Shown here piece by piece: positions 11,555 through 22,671 of a DNA stretch of 64,000 nt. How positions within the stretch are numbered: the first letter of the stretch is position 1; each line of letters opens with the position of its first letter. Origin of the DNA: Siphonodentalium dalli (lineage: Eukaryota; Mollusca; Scaphopoda; Gadilida; Siphonodentaliidae); contig CP136066.1 in NCBI GenBank assembly GCA_032622095.1, positions 93,951,319 through 94,015,318 of the forward strand. Reading direction: 5' to 3'. Made by a program: the position numbers and the translations under genes. The notes beneath the pieces were generated by a model. The model worked only from the letters and a program-made list of their open reading frames with translations, made no database searches and was not told where the DNA came from.

Positions 11555-11882
11555 GCCCGTTTTGAAAATGTTATTGGTCTGTCCGTCTGTTCTATTTTAT
11601 CGTTTCTGGATGATAACTTTAGTAAGTTTGAACTGAATGGACTGAAATTTGGTATGTGGGTTTACCAGAATAAAATACAGGTCGTATTCGGGTTCCGCCT
11701 CCCCCCCCCATTTTTGGCCCTTTGTTGGAAATTGCACTTGTAAGTCTGATCTGAATGGAATGAAATTTGGTATAAGTTCTTGTTCTAATTTGGGTTCTGT
11801 CTGCCAATTTTCACCTGAGTTATGGCCCTTTGTTGAAATTACCACGGGTATATTTTGCCATGCCCAAGCGATGCTCTTGTTA
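11555..11882. repeat. I-type interspersed repeat
   Basis: Near-complete copy from CGCCCGTTTTGAAAATG to GCGATGCTCTTGTTATG, with two internal GAATGGAATGAAATTTGGTA-like blocks. Confidence 0.7.
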
Positions 11883-12135
11883 TGTAACATTTACAATTAA
11901 AGCACACAAGTTGGCCCATCTGTAAGACACGCAGAAAAAAAACATTGTAGGTGGCAAATGTATGAGTGATTCACTGTAAACATGCGCTCAGACTAAACAT
12001 TCAAATAATTATCAAATTTGCTATTCTTCCACTAAATTTATTACCCATTCAGCCACTGATTCAGCAGTGGTGATACAGCAAGTGAGTAAAACAAATATAT
12101 TTGCTTCATGAAAAATACATGTTTTGCAGCATATA

Positions 12136-12342
12136 CAGTAATGCTCTAAGTAACTCCTTAACCACAGTAGAATTATGGTTAATTTTTCAGGATTTAGTCG
12201 GAAATATGGCTTGTTGCCATTCATCGGAAAGCTCTCACAGAGATTTCCGATGAATGGCAACAATCCATATTTCCAATTAAATCCTGAAAAATTACCCATA
12301 ATTCTGCTGTGGTTAAGGAGTTGATTACTTAGAGCATTACTG
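12136..12342. mobile_element. TA-A MITE
   Basis: Palindrome CAGTAATGCTCT...AGAGCATTACTG with TA on both sides. The centre is the hairpin turn GGAAAGCTCTCACAGAGA. Confidence 0.92.
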
Positions 12343-12937
12343 TAATTTCAAGTTGCGTATTCTCATGGTAAACATGTGGTTCTGATCAGGCCAAGTGAGG
12401 TCCCCTGATCGTTAATATAGCATACCGCAATTGACAATGCACATGTATGTCACAGCGCAGCCAAGACTCGCATAATCAACTTCAACAGGAAAGTTCATGG
12501 TATATAATGCCGATAAAAATTCTGTTGGTGCAGTTTCTTTTTAATTTTTTGGTGGATTGAATTATAACACGCCCTGTTTCGTTGGATATTCAGATATTTG
12601 AGCATGAAAACGGTTGCCGTTGAGTTCTCAAACTGTTTTCATGGTCTAATCCCCAGATTATTCAACTGGACAAAGTACGTTTATCTCCTAAATATGACTA
12701 GTATGTATCATGGTTAATGTTATGTCATGAGTTTGTTGCAATGTGATGAAGGAACTCGCAGCACGACAAACAGCAGAAAGTTGATGTAGCAGAACGCCGT
12801 CAATGTAATAATTCTGTATTGTCCAAGGACAAGTCGGATTCTTTTATTGAAAGTTTTGAATTCTATGGTATTTTGCCAAAAATAAGGCCATGGGTGGTAA
12901 ATAAATTACTAACTTATCCAGCTGACTTATCACTCAT
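12343..12937. other. Unassigned spacer
   Basis: No gene seen. TTTCTTTTTAATTTTTTGGTGGATTGA recurs in similar form near 21.73 kb, so part of this is a dispersed repeat of unknown class. Confidence 0.4.
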
Positions 12938-12941
12938 TTAA

Positions 12942-13191
12942 CCCTTTCCGTACTGAATGGATTCTCCCGTTCAGTTACAAAGTTATACATTGGGAATGGT
13001 CTTATTATTCATTTGGAGTGGTGACAGACAGAAAAAAACAGATAATACAATAGCAGAATGATTCATATTCATTGGTGGGAAATGTTCAGATAATAAGTTC
13101 AATAAACGACTTTTGGTTGTTTGTTGAACTTAATATCTGAACATTCCCTAAGAGACAAATACTCATCAATGAATTTTTGGTTTAGAAAGGT
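12942..13191. mobile_element. TTAA-E MITE, complete
   Basis: TTAA at 12938-12941 and 13192-13195. Ends CCCTTTCCGTACTGAATGG and TTTAGAAAGG. Central palindrome AATGTTCAGATAATAAGTTC / GAACTTAATATCTGAACATT. Confidence 0.88.
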
Positions 13192-13238
13192 TTAACAACA
13201 TATTTAGACCGGATTTTACTTTAAATGCTCAGGCTTTA

Positions 13239-13259
13239 GGGGGGGGGGGGGGGGGGGGG
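13239..13259. repeat. Poly-G tract of 21 bases
   Basis: G run ending in CAACACACA. Confidence 0.9.
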
Positions 13260-13388
13260 CAACACACATTCTTCTTCAAAATTTTATTTATATTTAACAA
13301 AACTTATTAACAAACAACATGAGAACAAACAAATGAAAACAGATGGATACAAATCATTTAATTGATACAGCTCCAAGAATTTACTTAA

Positions 13389-13500
13389 AGATGGTCTCTC
13401 TCTTCCTATAACAAGTTTTATTTAGGTTCTGGGGTATAAAATAATAAATATTAGTCAAAGAGAAATGCTACTATCAATTACTATTTATTTTATTTCATAC
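13389..13500. mobile_element. TTAA-N family left part
   Basis: After TTAA at 13385-13388, AGATGGTCTCTCTCTTCC and TATAACAAGTTTTATTTAG match the left end of the copy at 16552. A stub of the opposite end occurs near 14.92 kb (GAGATAGACCATCTTTAA). Confidence 0.6.
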
Positions 13501-13544
13501 AACTTTTCAGGACAATTTTTACAGGCTATTCTAATACTGTATAC

Positions 13545-13720
13545 ACTGGTCAGTAAGCCCATCCTTGAAGATAAGCCCAGTCTGGGTTTTTTACCCTAAA
13601 CAAAACATGGGGTGGTCCTCGTAGATAAGCCCACCCCCATTTCTGAGCATTTGGAAGGTTTCTAGAGACATGATTGTATTCTGAATACAATCATGTCTCT
13701 ATCCTGTAGCATGGGAGAAG
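13545..13720. repeat. Foldback segment with GATAAGCCCA motifs
   Basis: CACTGGTCAGTAAGCCCATC and GATAAGCCCACCCCC resemble the ends of the TA-flanked element at 25757-27173. Inside, 13663-13680 and 13684-13701 are perfect 18-bp inverted arms. Confidence 0.5.
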
Positions 13721-14141
13721 ATACTCAAGCACATCTTTTATTATTTTTTCCAGTTGTTTTTCTTAAATAATAAAGATGTATAATAGTATACACTTCTGTT
13801 AATATTGTTGTGAATTATACACATCTTATTCTATTCTTAGTTGTTGGATCAATCAAAGAGGTATCAATTCAATAAAATCAAAGGTGTCACTTATTGTTGA
13901 CACCTCTATCATAGTAAATCCAATGGGATGTGGAGCAATGACTTGGTGTTTTTGTAGGATCCTTTGATAATGCAGAAGAGTGACCTGTTTACTGGGCTAC
14001 TAAAAAAATAATAGATTTCAAAAATCGATATCTAATTACTCTGAGCTTTGATAGGTGGGTTCCTCGACTCGAATCAAATATTTTTTACCCCCGAATCCAA
14101 ATAAATAGTAATTGAGGCACGCTTAATTGGATTATGCATCT
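13721..14141. other. Unassigned spacer with a dispersed block
   Basis: The stretch from about 14035 to 14140 (AGCTTTGATAGGTGGG, ACTCGAATCAAATATTTTTT) recurs inverted at about 49.77-49.89 kb. Confidence 0.4.
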
Positions 14142-14145
14142 TTAA

Positions 14146-14393
14146 CCCTTTCATGACGGGAGCAGCGCTGGTGCAGCATTAAAGATCCTGTGTCAGTGCA
14201 TTCTCTTATATATGTGAGTCTCCCATAGGAAGCCTCGCATATATAAGAGAATGCACTGGCTTACAAGGACAAGGTAAATATTGTTAGGCCAATGTATACT
14301 CTTATATATGGGAGTCTCCTGACTTGCAATATATAAGAGAATGCATTGCCACAGGGTTTCTGCAAATTTCACGAATATCCAGTCATGGAAGGG
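14146..14393. mobile_element. TTAA-C MITE, complete
   Basis: TTAA at 14142-14145 and 14394-14397, ends CCCTTTCATGACGGGAGC and CCAGTCATGGAAGGG. The first core is intact, the second has decayed (GAGTCTCCTGACTTGC). The right TTAA is shared with the adjacent TTAA-B element. Confidence 0.9.
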
Positions 14394-14397
14394 TTAA

Positions 14398-14789
14398 CCC
14401 TTTACCCAACAAACCGGCCAAAACTGGCCAAATAAAGCTGCAACAGCCTAAATTATCTTGGGTCTGTCTCAATAAAACCATACAAATATGGATATCATTG
14501 GAACCGGCTCATTGACCACATTGTGATGGTTACAGTTATGCCCTGTGCCAATGCATTCTCTTATATATGCGAGTCGACCATAGGTCGCCTCGCATATATA
14601 AGAGAATGCATTGGCCTAAAAAAAACTTTTTTAAAACACTTTTTACTATTTTTTCTTACATTCTTTGACCATTTTATAATTTTTAATGTGTTAAGCCAAT
14701 GCATTCTCTTATATATGCGAGGCGACCTATGGTCGACTCGCATATATAAGAGAATGCATTGGCACAGGGCCCTTCTGTTGGGTAAAGGG
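14398..14789. mobile_element. TTAA-B MITE, complete
   Basis: TTAA at 14394-14397 and 14790-14793. Contains CCGAAGATA-like, GGTCTGTCTCAATAAAACC and TGGTTACAGTTATGCCCTGT on the left side, then two cores around a T-rich spacer. Confidence 0.93.
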
Positions 14790-14959
14790 TTAAAAGACAA
14801 ATAATATACCCAACCTTCAGTTTTTTTCTGTTTTATTCACAGAAAAAAGGTATTTGTATAATACCTGGTACTTGAAATCGTGTTTCATAAAACTTATTTT
14901 GTTGTAATTGTGGCCCAGAAGAGATAGACCATCTTTAAGCACTTTGAAAAGCCCACATT

Positions 14960-15181
14960 ATTCCTCATGGATGTAGGCCGAAGCAGAATGAGGTTCCCAG
15001 AGGTTGAATTTGGTGACGGTAATCCGCCGTGCGGGATACCATCACTAAATTCACCCTTTGGGGACTTCATTCTGCAAATTTCAGACAGAATATTTCCAGG
15101 CATGGACTCACTTCTTTGTTAGAACCAATGATCATGTCCTAACCAACAGCATGCTCCTGATGCTCTGCTCAGAAACACATA
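14960..15181 (-). mobile_element. Partial hAT-F plus link segment (composite copy 1)
   Basis: Starts abruptly inside a hAT-F foldback (GGCCGAAGCAGAATGAGG), runs to its end (AGAATATTTCCAGGCATG), then a 75-bp link (TTGTTAGAACCAATGATCA to CTCTGCTCAGAAACACAT) that meets a TA-A MITE at 15182. The same order is found at 18.17-19.08 kb and, inverted, at 42.44-43.32 kb. Confidence 0.8.
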
Positions 15182-15390
15182 CAGTAATGCCCTAAATAAT
15201 CGACTCCTTAACCACATCAGAATTATTGGTAAGTTTTCAGGATTTAGTCGAAAATATGGCTTTTGCCATTCATCGGAAAGCTCTCGGGGAGAGCTTTCCG
15301 ATGAACAACAAGCCATATTTTCGACTAAATCCTGAAAAGTTACCCATAACTCTGCTGTGGTTATGGAGTCGATTAATTAGGGCATTACTG
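15182..15390. mobile_element. TA-A MITE (composite copy 1)
   Basis: Carries the variant AACCACATCAG in its left arm where most copies have AACCACAGCAG. That variant is shared only with the MITEs at 18872 and, as the complement, the right arm at 42440-42612. Confidence 0.92.
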
Positions 15391-16210
15391 TACATTTCTA
15401 GATATGTCCATTATATTTCATTTCTACAATAATGCGGCATTCCCAACATGATGTAATAAACCATTTCCAAATATGGAGTGCATTCCTGGCATAGTAAATG
15501 TTTGTGAGAATCGTAGTATTTAAAAATAGCAATATATACAACAAGATGCGAAAGAATAATCAGTCACGAATATTGTTGACTGATAAAAACTTAAGATGAT
15601 GTCTCCTATATTGCGATGAGTAAAATGAATTATGGATATATCACCTGTATTCAGTTTCCAACAATAGTTGAGTTTGACATTGCATGAGAAACTTTACAAG
15701 ACGTCATTGTCCTCTGATCTGTGAAGTGATATGTTATGCCATAAACCAATGAAATCACGCGCGTGGTTCACCACTCTCCAATGAAATGAAGGGAATACCA
15801 TCAATGCAGTAACTGATTATGAATGAGATATCCAGAGATGTAAATATTGTCAAATTTTCATCGGCTTTTTAAAGAAACTGAGCACCACCAAGGTAAAAGC
15901 AGAGAGAAAATTTTTTAAGCAATAATATTGTGATATTAATGTACCGGTAACCACTCACCCGGAGTATAGCCTCATGACATAATACCAAAGTGTAACCACC
16001 CATAATATCAAAATGAAACCACACACAATCACAGGCATATGTGGAACAATTAGCTTGGCATTTTTTACACCACTAATGGTGCTGGTAATGCGTGAATTGC
16101 GACATTGTCTGTAGCAAATTTAACAGAATAAATTGTAAGATGAGAAGAAGAACATATAAAAAAAACAAGAAAATATTATGCTTTCATGTATATTCTTAAT
16201 TTTTTAGATA
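15391..16210. other. Unassigned spacer
   Basis: No recognised repeat or exon. Confidence 0.4.
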
Positions 16211-16421
16211 CAATAATGCCCTAAATAATCGGCTCCTTAACCACAGCAGAATTATGGGTAATTTTTCAGGATTTAGTCCGAAATATGGCTTGTTGCCATT
16301 CATAGGAAAGCTCTCACTGAGCTTTCTGATGAATGGCAACAAGCCATATTTCTGACTAAATCCTGAAAAATTTCCCATAATTCTGCTGTGGTTAAGGAGT
16401 CGATTATTTAGGGGATTACTG
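16211..16421. mobile_element. TA-A MITE
   Basis: TA-flanked palindrome; first bases CAATAATGCCC, last GGGGATTACTG. Confidence 0.9.
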
Positions 16422-16435
16422 TAGAGTATATATAA

Positions 16436-16551
16436 AGGGACTCAAGGCCTTCGCAGTGGGTACACGTGAAACAAAGTCCATCTATTTTCCGACGTTCTTC
16501 TTTGTGATGACGGATTTACAGACTTTGATAAATTCTTGCATCTATCCACTA
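16436..16551. mobile_element. TTAA-KL left part
   Basis: AAAGGGACTCAAGGCCTTCG, CAGTGGGTACACGTG and GACGTTCTTCTTTGTGATGA are diagnostic. It runs into TTAA-N. Confidence 0.55.
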
Positions 16552-16893
16552 CAAAAGATGGTCTATCTCTTTCTATAACAAGTTTTATATAGTTTCCTGA
16601 GTATAAAATAATAAATATGAATCAAAGACCCCTGTCTCTGGAAACGCTTCTATCAATTAATACTGATTTTAAATTTTCTGGTATAACATCAATAATAATC
16701 AATTTGGGACATTTTACAGCTCACGTTCGTTGGAGTCGCATAAAAATTCAACCAATAGTAATGAAAAATTCTCCCAATTGATTATTGGTTTTTATAAGAA
16801 AATATAAATAAAAATAAATATTAATTCAACTCATATCAGTTATTTTATATCCCTGAATCTATATAAAAAGTACTTTGGAAGAGATAGACCATC
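16552..16893. mobile_element. TTAA-N MITE
   Basis: Inverted ends AAAAGATGGTCTATCTCTTT and GAAGAGATAGACCATCTTTT, followed by TTAA-like TTTTAATAACC. Inner arms TATAACAAGTTTTATATAG / CTATATAAAAAGTACTT. Confidence 0.7.
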
Positions 16894-18165
16894 TTTTAAT
16901 AACCTCTTTGCTGCTATGACGTCCGCAACTATCATGGACGTAACTACTTCAATGCACTAGTAGGTGTTCATCATTTGAAATGCAGAAATTAGTGCAACTG
17001 GATAAGTGTATCCCAAAATTTCTAAAAATGTAATAATGTTCAAGGATTGTTTATGATAATAGTCTTAGCACAAAGTCAGTTGTATGGTTTTTGTGACATT
17101 TCCATTATATATTTCCACTGCAAAATATTAAGAATGTCAATGGCCCAGGACAAGATGTTAAGGTATCATCTAAAAATATTTATCTGCATGCAAAGGCGTC
17201 TGGTGATCCATAGTATATTAAGAGGGAGCTCAAGTGACCAATTTTGGAAGGGGAATTTCAATGAAAATCTACAGAGCACAGTGGTGAGTGGTCCTGCATG
17301 TGACTTGAAACAATATGGAAGAATATACATATCTATTATATGCTCAACATTGGTTTATTTAAAAAAATACCTGTAAAATAAATTTTGATATCCCCCAGAA
17401 GGGGGTGGGGAGGGAAAGATGTTTTTACTTTCACCCTAGCTCGCGCGTGTGACCGACTCACTTGCATGCACCAATGCGCAACCGGAATATTTCACAATCC
17501 TCGCAAATAAGTAGAGGTATCCATTACTGCTAATATTATAGTTATATGTTGAAATTCAACACAATTATGAGGGATATATTATCTGAAGAATACAGGAACT
17601 ATATTTCTCTATTCTTCGAATGGTGAAGTGAATAGGCAGCGATCAGCTTTGATAGGCCTACGCTGATTGAAGGCGATGACATGCAAGAACATTTATCACA
17701 CAAAATGGTGAATTTCTTTGGAAACGTGCAGGCTGAAACGCGTATAATAAAAAGATTATCTTGTGTTTTTGATTGGATACCAAAATTATGTTATTTGTGA
17801 ATGAGACATATGTTTATTTTCGCTCATGGCAAGCCGCACGCTCACTCATGATATAATTTTTGAAGATATCCTCTATTTATCTGGCTGGTGGGCTCAGAAC
17901 ATGCTTCGTTGGCATGTTCATAGATTTAGTTTTTAATTTTATATTGATTTTTCAAAAGAGATTCAAGTGTTGCAATTCCACAAACAAATTCTTAAAAATA
18001 AATTTAGAGTGAGAATTGATAATTTACCTAGCCGATTAAATGTTATGATTATTGAATGATACACATGTAACTGAATAATTCTTCATAAAATTTACATGCA
18101 CAAAACTATTTTCTCATAAAAAAGAATATTTTAAAATAATTTATTTGCATATACTTTTGCTTCTG
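16894..18165. other. Unassigned low-copy stretch
   Basis: The longest stretch of this part of the window without a recognised family. The reading frame on the plus strand at 17047-17376 has no splice signals or recognisable motifs. GACGTCCGC...GGACGTAAC around 16.92 kb is a small inverted repeat. Confidence 0.4.
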
Positions 18166-18169
18166 TTCA

Positions 18170-18871
18170 TATATAACTTTTGATCTGCATGCAATTCCCT
18201 ATCTATAATTGGTCACTTTATAACCTCCCTCTTATAGGCTGAATAAGTTGACTGCTCAAATCAAGATAAGTAAATTATCAGTCTCTCAACTTTGAACAAA
18301 AATTTAAATAATATTGATGATGTATGAAATTGATATGTATGCAATGAATACGAATGACTCACTCAAACCTGGATATAGTATGTCTGACATTTGCAGAATG
18401 AGGTCCCCAGAGGGTGAATTTAGTGACACTATCCCACACAGCAGGCTAGCATCACCAACCAAACTCACCCTATGGGGACTTCATTCTGTTTAGGCCTAAT
18501 CTTCTGGGAAGTAATATCGTTTTTAGTTATTTTTTCCCTTCTGCTCAGTTTCTATGTCCCCTAATTTGCAGAAGATAAATTTGCATAATCCCAATGCCCA
18601 ATGGGTGCACATCACCAACTTGAACTGCGGAATTTCAATCTGATCCCGGGTCTCTCATAGCAGTTGAGGCCGAAGCAGAATGAGGTTCCCAGAGGGTGAA
18701 TTTGGTGACGGTAACCAGCAGTGGGATACAATCACTAAATTCACCCTTTGGGGACCTCATTCTACAAATGTCAGACAGAATATTTCCAGGCATGGACTCA
18801 CTTCTTTGTTAGAACCAATGATCAAGCCCATACCAACAGCATGCTCCTGATGCTCTGCTCAGAAACACATT
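18170..18871 (-). repeat. Composite repeat copy 2 in the 3' flank of the host gene
   Basis: Inverted copy of 42613-43320. In plus-strand order: a flank segment (ACTTTTGATCTGCATGC to CGAATGACTCACT), a hAT-F element, then the 75-bp link ending CAGAAACACAT. Together with the following TA-A MITE it lies directly downstream of the host gene stop codon, so it may be transcribed as 3' UTR. Confidence 0.85.
18364..18794. mobile_element. hAT-F foldback element, complete
   Basis: Perfect 8-bp target duplication GACTCACT at 18356-18363 and 18795-18802. Ends CAAACCTGGATATAG and TATTTCCAGGCATG, each followed by an internal foldback (GCAGAATGAGG...CCTCATTCTGC). 431 bp. Confidence 0.9.
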
Positions 18872-19084
18872 CAGTAATGCCCTAAATAATCGACTCCTTA
18901 ACCACATCAGAATTATGGGTAACTTTTCAGGATTTAGTCGGAAATATGGCTTGTTGCCATTCATCGGAAAGCTCTCACTGAGAGCTTTCCGATGAATGGC
19001 AACAAGTCATATTTCCGACTAAATCCTGAAAAGTTACCCATAATTATGCTGTGGTTAAGGAGTCGATTATTTAGGGCATTACTG
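18872..19084. mobile_element. TA-A MITE abutting the host gene stop codon
   Basis: Nearly perfect palindrome, GGGCATTACTG at its right end followed by TA. Its edge is 7 bp from the stop codon complement at 19092-19094. Carries the AACCACATCAG variant. Confidence 0.92.
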
Positions 19085-19091
19085 TAAGAAC

Positions 19092-19611
19092 CTAGTTGTC
19101 GGAGGATCTCTCGTTCCCATCTGAGCTCTCTTGTTTAGCACTATCTATGACATCCTCAGTATATGCCACATTGGAATATCCCACCATGTCACCACTCTCC
19201 ACTCCAATAATGTTATGTTTTAGTATTACTGGCAGATTTCTCATCCTTACTGGAGGCAATGGCTCTGGTGTAAGTTTGGACGAACTGATGTCGCCAATTT
19301 TGTTTTTGAAAGGACTGCCCCTTGATGACTGGTCAAGGTCATTCTGTTTGACTCTCTCCACTGGAATGTTTTTCGGTTTATAGTCCTTTGATTCGTCCAG
19401 TCCATCGATATTTTTGCTATCAACATAGCTGGATTTGTCCGCTAAAGTTGTGATAGCTGAACTGTTCCGATTTGATCCAATGAGATGCTTTCCTGATGAT
19501 GTGCTGTGACTTGGAGATTTTCCTTTGTCTCCTTCCCACTTCTCTTTTTTCTCCGCCTTTGAATGTAAATAGTTGTATGATTGATAGAGGGAAATGTCTA
19601 AAGGTGGCTTC
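19092..19611 (-). CDS. Terminal coding exon: cytoplasmic tail of a putative single-pass membrane protein
   Basis: Minus-strand exon starting after the acceptor CTTATAATTCCAG (AG at 19613-19612) and ending at TAG (19094-19092). It encodes about 172 residues after a split Arg codon, starting KPPLDISLYQSYNYL. The upstream part of the same open frame (above 19612) is intron read-through and TTAA-KL repeat. The tail is Ser/Lys/Asp-rich, has a basic block EKKEKWEGDKGK, a PLPPVR motif fitting the class II SH3 ligand PxxPx(R/K), and YSNV fitting the GRB2-type SH2 ligand YxNx 28 residues from the C-terminus. These are motif matches only. It begins in phase 2, exactly as needed after the membrane exon at 33819-33714. 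No family recognised. Confidence 0.72.
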
Positions 19612-19694
19612 CTGGAATTATAAGATGATAGTTGTGAGATTGGTAAAGTGAAGAAATATTTATAACAGCACATAATTTTAAGGTCTTGAATTAA

Positions 19695-19860
19695 AGGGAC
19701 TGAAGGTCTTCGAATGCAAAATAAATTAAATTTGATAAAAGTCTGTAAAACATCAATTATAATAAGAACATGTAAAAATAGATCGACTTTGTTCTTAATT
19801 TCATTATTAATAACGAGATTTTGCATAACCTTACCATTGTTATGTAAACATTACTGTTAC
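19695..19860. mobile_element. TTAA-KL element in the last intron
   Basis: TTAA at 19691-19694 then AGGGACTGAAGGTCTTCGAA, AAAGTCTGTAAAACATCAA and AATAAGAACATG. No clean right end. Confidence 0.55.
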
Positions 19861-20016
19861 GGTGGCATTACTGATCAAAGTTAAATTAGTCCAATAGCTA
19901 GGATACCAAAGTTTAAACAAAACTTGATGGTAAACACTGGAAAAGGTCGAAGTATTAGAAAATATTTTTAAAATCATGTTTAGACTAAAATATTATAAAT
20001 GACTCGGAGACAAGTG

Positions 20017-20070
20017 CAGTAATGCCCTCATAATTCTGCTGTGGTTAAGGAGTTGATTATTTAGGGCATT
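20017..20070. mobile_element. TA-A MITE, internally deleted
   Basis: CAGTAATGCCCTCATAATTC joined directly to CTGCTGTGGTTAAGGAG...GGGCATTA: both tips with almost all of the palindrome lost. Confidence 0.75.
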
Positions 20071-20099
20071 AGCTGGCATTTCTGTACATATAACATGTA

Positions 20100-20300
20100 G
20101 CTGAGCCAAAAATCACCATAAATTATTTTAACTTACTATGAGATTTTGTTGACAAATCACTGTAAAAGTTTTGTTTCAATAGTGATTGGACATTTGTCAG
20201 TATTTAATATAAGAACAGTTTATCTATTTCTCCATGTTCTTCTTGGGGGGGGGGGGGGGGGGGGGGTGATGTTTTTACAGACTTTTATAATTTTTGCAGA
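20100..20300. mobile_element. TTAA-KL element with a 22-base poly-G tract
   Basis: Matches the copies at 95-321 and 29.1-29.3 kb. The G run at 20245-20266 replaces the short GGTGGTGATG seen at 255-265. Confidence 0.65.
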
Positions 20301-20307
20301 TTTACCG

Positions 20308-20530
20308 TTCAACCTTTTCTTAATTAAATACTCATTGACAAGTAGTTATTCCTTATGAAATGTTCAGATAATAAGTTCAACAAATGACCATAGGTCCCTG
20401 AGTCCACAGGTCATTTGTTTAACTTATTATATGAACATTTCCTGCCAATAAATAGGACTCCTTCTGCACTTGTACCTGTCGTCTGCCTATGGAAAACAAC
20501 TCCAGATGAATGATAGACCTTTCTAATCTA
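20308..20530. mobile_element. TTAA-E MITE, partial
   Basis: ACTCATTGACAAGTAGTTAT, the AATGTTCAGATAATAAGTTC palindrome arm and its partner, and CCAATAAATAGGACTCCTT. Right end decayed. Confidence 0.75.
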
Positions 20531-20749
20531 TACTTTTATAAATGAGAATAACTAGAATTTATTACACTTCTATGAACGATTTCCATAGAAAATGCTGTTA
20601 ATTAAAAATGGTAATGTCACTAGTGAATTGACACCTGGTATCTCATACAAAACTTTGCCTTTGCTCAAACTGAAATACGGAACCCTACAATTTCAACAAT
20701 TACATCATTTCTGACCAGATATGGTTGGCACTGACACCAAAAGGGTTAA

Positions 20750-21005
20750 CCCTTCCATGACTGGAGCTTCCTGAAATTTTGTGAAAACCCTGTGCCAATT
20801 CAATCTCTTATTATTATATATGCGAGTCTCCCATAGGGAGCCTCACATATATACTAGTAAGAGAATACATTGGTCTAACAATATTTACCTAGTAAGCCAG
20901 TGTATTCTCTTTTATATGAGAGGTTTCCTATGGAAGACTCGCATATATAAGATAATGCACTATGATCTTTAATGCTGCACCAACACAGCTCCCGTCATGA
21001 AAGGG
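20750..21005. mobile_element. TTAA-C MITE, complete
   Basis: TTAA at 20746-20749 and 21006-21009. Ends CCCTTCCATGACTGGAGC and GCTCCCGTCATGAAAGGG. Two C-type cores, the first with an inserted TTATTA. The left TTAA is preceded by GGCACTGACACCAAAAGGG, which looks like the end of another TTAA element. Confidence 0.88.
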
Positions 21006-21009
21006 TTAA

Positions 21010-21492
21010 GCTAACATTCAATCAAAAGCAACACAGAAGAATTAAAATTGCGAGAGAACTAGGTTTTGAAATATCTGGCCTGCCATGGTCATCATCAGGC
21101 TGAAACCTCCCAAAATGTCATATTATGTCCGGCTGATATCTATTGCTACCTGTGATTGTAACCGAAATAATCAGTTATGAGCATTGGAAATTTAATCACA
21201 AATATCTTTGAAAACAATTATGATTAATTTACAATTGTAATTAAAGTTGAATATTTGTCACTAAAATATGCATTCTGATTGGTCGAGAGGTGCTAGCTTT
21301 AGTATTTGTTTCACCAGCATCGGCCGCTGAAGTGTGCACAAATTTTGAATAGCGCACACTGTTATTCAAAATGAGTCACAGCGCAGACAGGGGTCGCATA
21401 ATCAGGTTCAACCTTAAAGTTGTTTTGCAATAGATACGATTAGCAGGAAGTTGTTAGAGCGCTGTATAATAATGAATAATACCTCATGGAAT
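21010..21492. other. Unassigned intronic sequence
   Basis: Within the large last intron. ACTAAAATATGCATTCTGATTGG and CATAATCAGGTTCAAC resemble sequence near 11.45 and 12.47 kb, so a dispersed repeat of unknown class is likely. Confidence 0.35.
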
Positions 21493-21665
21493 GTAATGCC
21501 TAAATAATTGACTCCTTAACCACAGCATAATTATGGGTAATTTTTCAGGATTTAGTCGGAAATATGGCTTGTTGCCATTCATCGGAAAGCTCTCACCGAC
21601 TAAATCCTGAAAAATTACCCATAATTCTGCTGTGGTTAAGGAGTTGATTATTTAGGACATTACTG
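21493..21665. mobile_element. TA-A MITE, one arm shortened
   Basis: Left arm complete to GGAAAGCTCTC, right arm begins only at CCGACTAAATCCTG, so about 35 bp of the right arm is deleted. Confidence 0.88.
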
Positions 21666-22135
21666 TACACAGTGGTTTGATCACCACAAAAAGGATATCT
21701 CACTTCACAGTACTCAGTACTTCATGCAGTTTCTTTTTAAACTTTTGGTTGATTGATTTACAACGGAGATAAAAAGTAAACTGTTTTATTATCCAACTCA
21801 ACATTTATCTCCTAAATGTAAACTTGTCAGGCAACGAGAGAGTTCAAAATTTTTGTACGTTTGTCAACTCTTTAAGGGCTGCAATGGCCTTTTATACTGA
21901 AGATGATTGTCTTGACAGAAGAAATGAACCAAAATACAAACTACTAATATGAACATGAGTGTGAGTTAATCAATGGAAAAGTTCTTTATTTAATAGAGAT
22001 ATCCTGTCTCTATTTTTGAAGTGTAGATTCCAATACAACTGACTGATGAAATATTAACGCCAGTATCATAAAAGATTGCCAAATGAGTGTGTGGCTAAAT
22101 AATGGCAGGGTACATATTATAGCCTGCTGTGTGTT
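21666..22135. other. Unassigned intronic sequence
   Basis: Nothing recognised except a block similar to 12.53 kb near 21.73 kb. Confidence 0.35.
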
Positions 22136-22343
22136 TCTTTACCAAATACTTATTGACGAGTAGTTACCTCAGGAAATGTTCAGATAATATGTTCAACAAA
22201 CGGCCATACACCATTTGTTGAACTTATTATCTGAACATTTCCCTCCAATGCAGCTCTTGTGAACTTACCTCCAAATGAATAATAGACCATTCCAATCTAT
22301 ACTATCATGACTGAATGGGAGAATCCATTCAATAATGAAAGGG
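22136..22343. mobile_element. TTAA-E MITE
   Basis: TTTCTTTACCAAATACTTAT to CCATTCAATAATGAAAGGG with right TTAA at 22344-22347. The left flank is TGTG rather than TTAA. Confidence 0.82.
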
Positions 22344-22671
22344 TTAACTAAGAAAGCATGTCTATATTTGAATTTAAGAAGATCCCAATTCAAAACTGGT
22401 CACTAAGAACAGTGGATTTGGAACAGATCTGTCTAAAAAGTATGGAAATAAAAGAAAAGAATTACATTCATTCTAAATAGGGAGTACATGTAACATGTGT
22501 ATTTTATTTTATGCAAAATGACTTTTATTCTTGATTCATCAACTAAAAAATGTTTGTCATCAAAATGGGAATTAAAATGGAAACTTTCATAATTTTAACT
22601 TGGAAATCACTATATTGACATATATACATAAAATCATTAACAAAAAGTTTTTTTCCAACAAACGTCAAGTA

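Noticed and set aside
17047-17376. 109-codon frame on the plus strand
   Set aside because: No motif, no splice context, composition like the surrounding AT-rich DNA.
19612-19826. N-terminal extension of the tail exon frame (starting MQNLVINN)
   Set aside because: It lies upstream of a good acceptor and is partly TTAA-KL repeat, so it is intron read-through.
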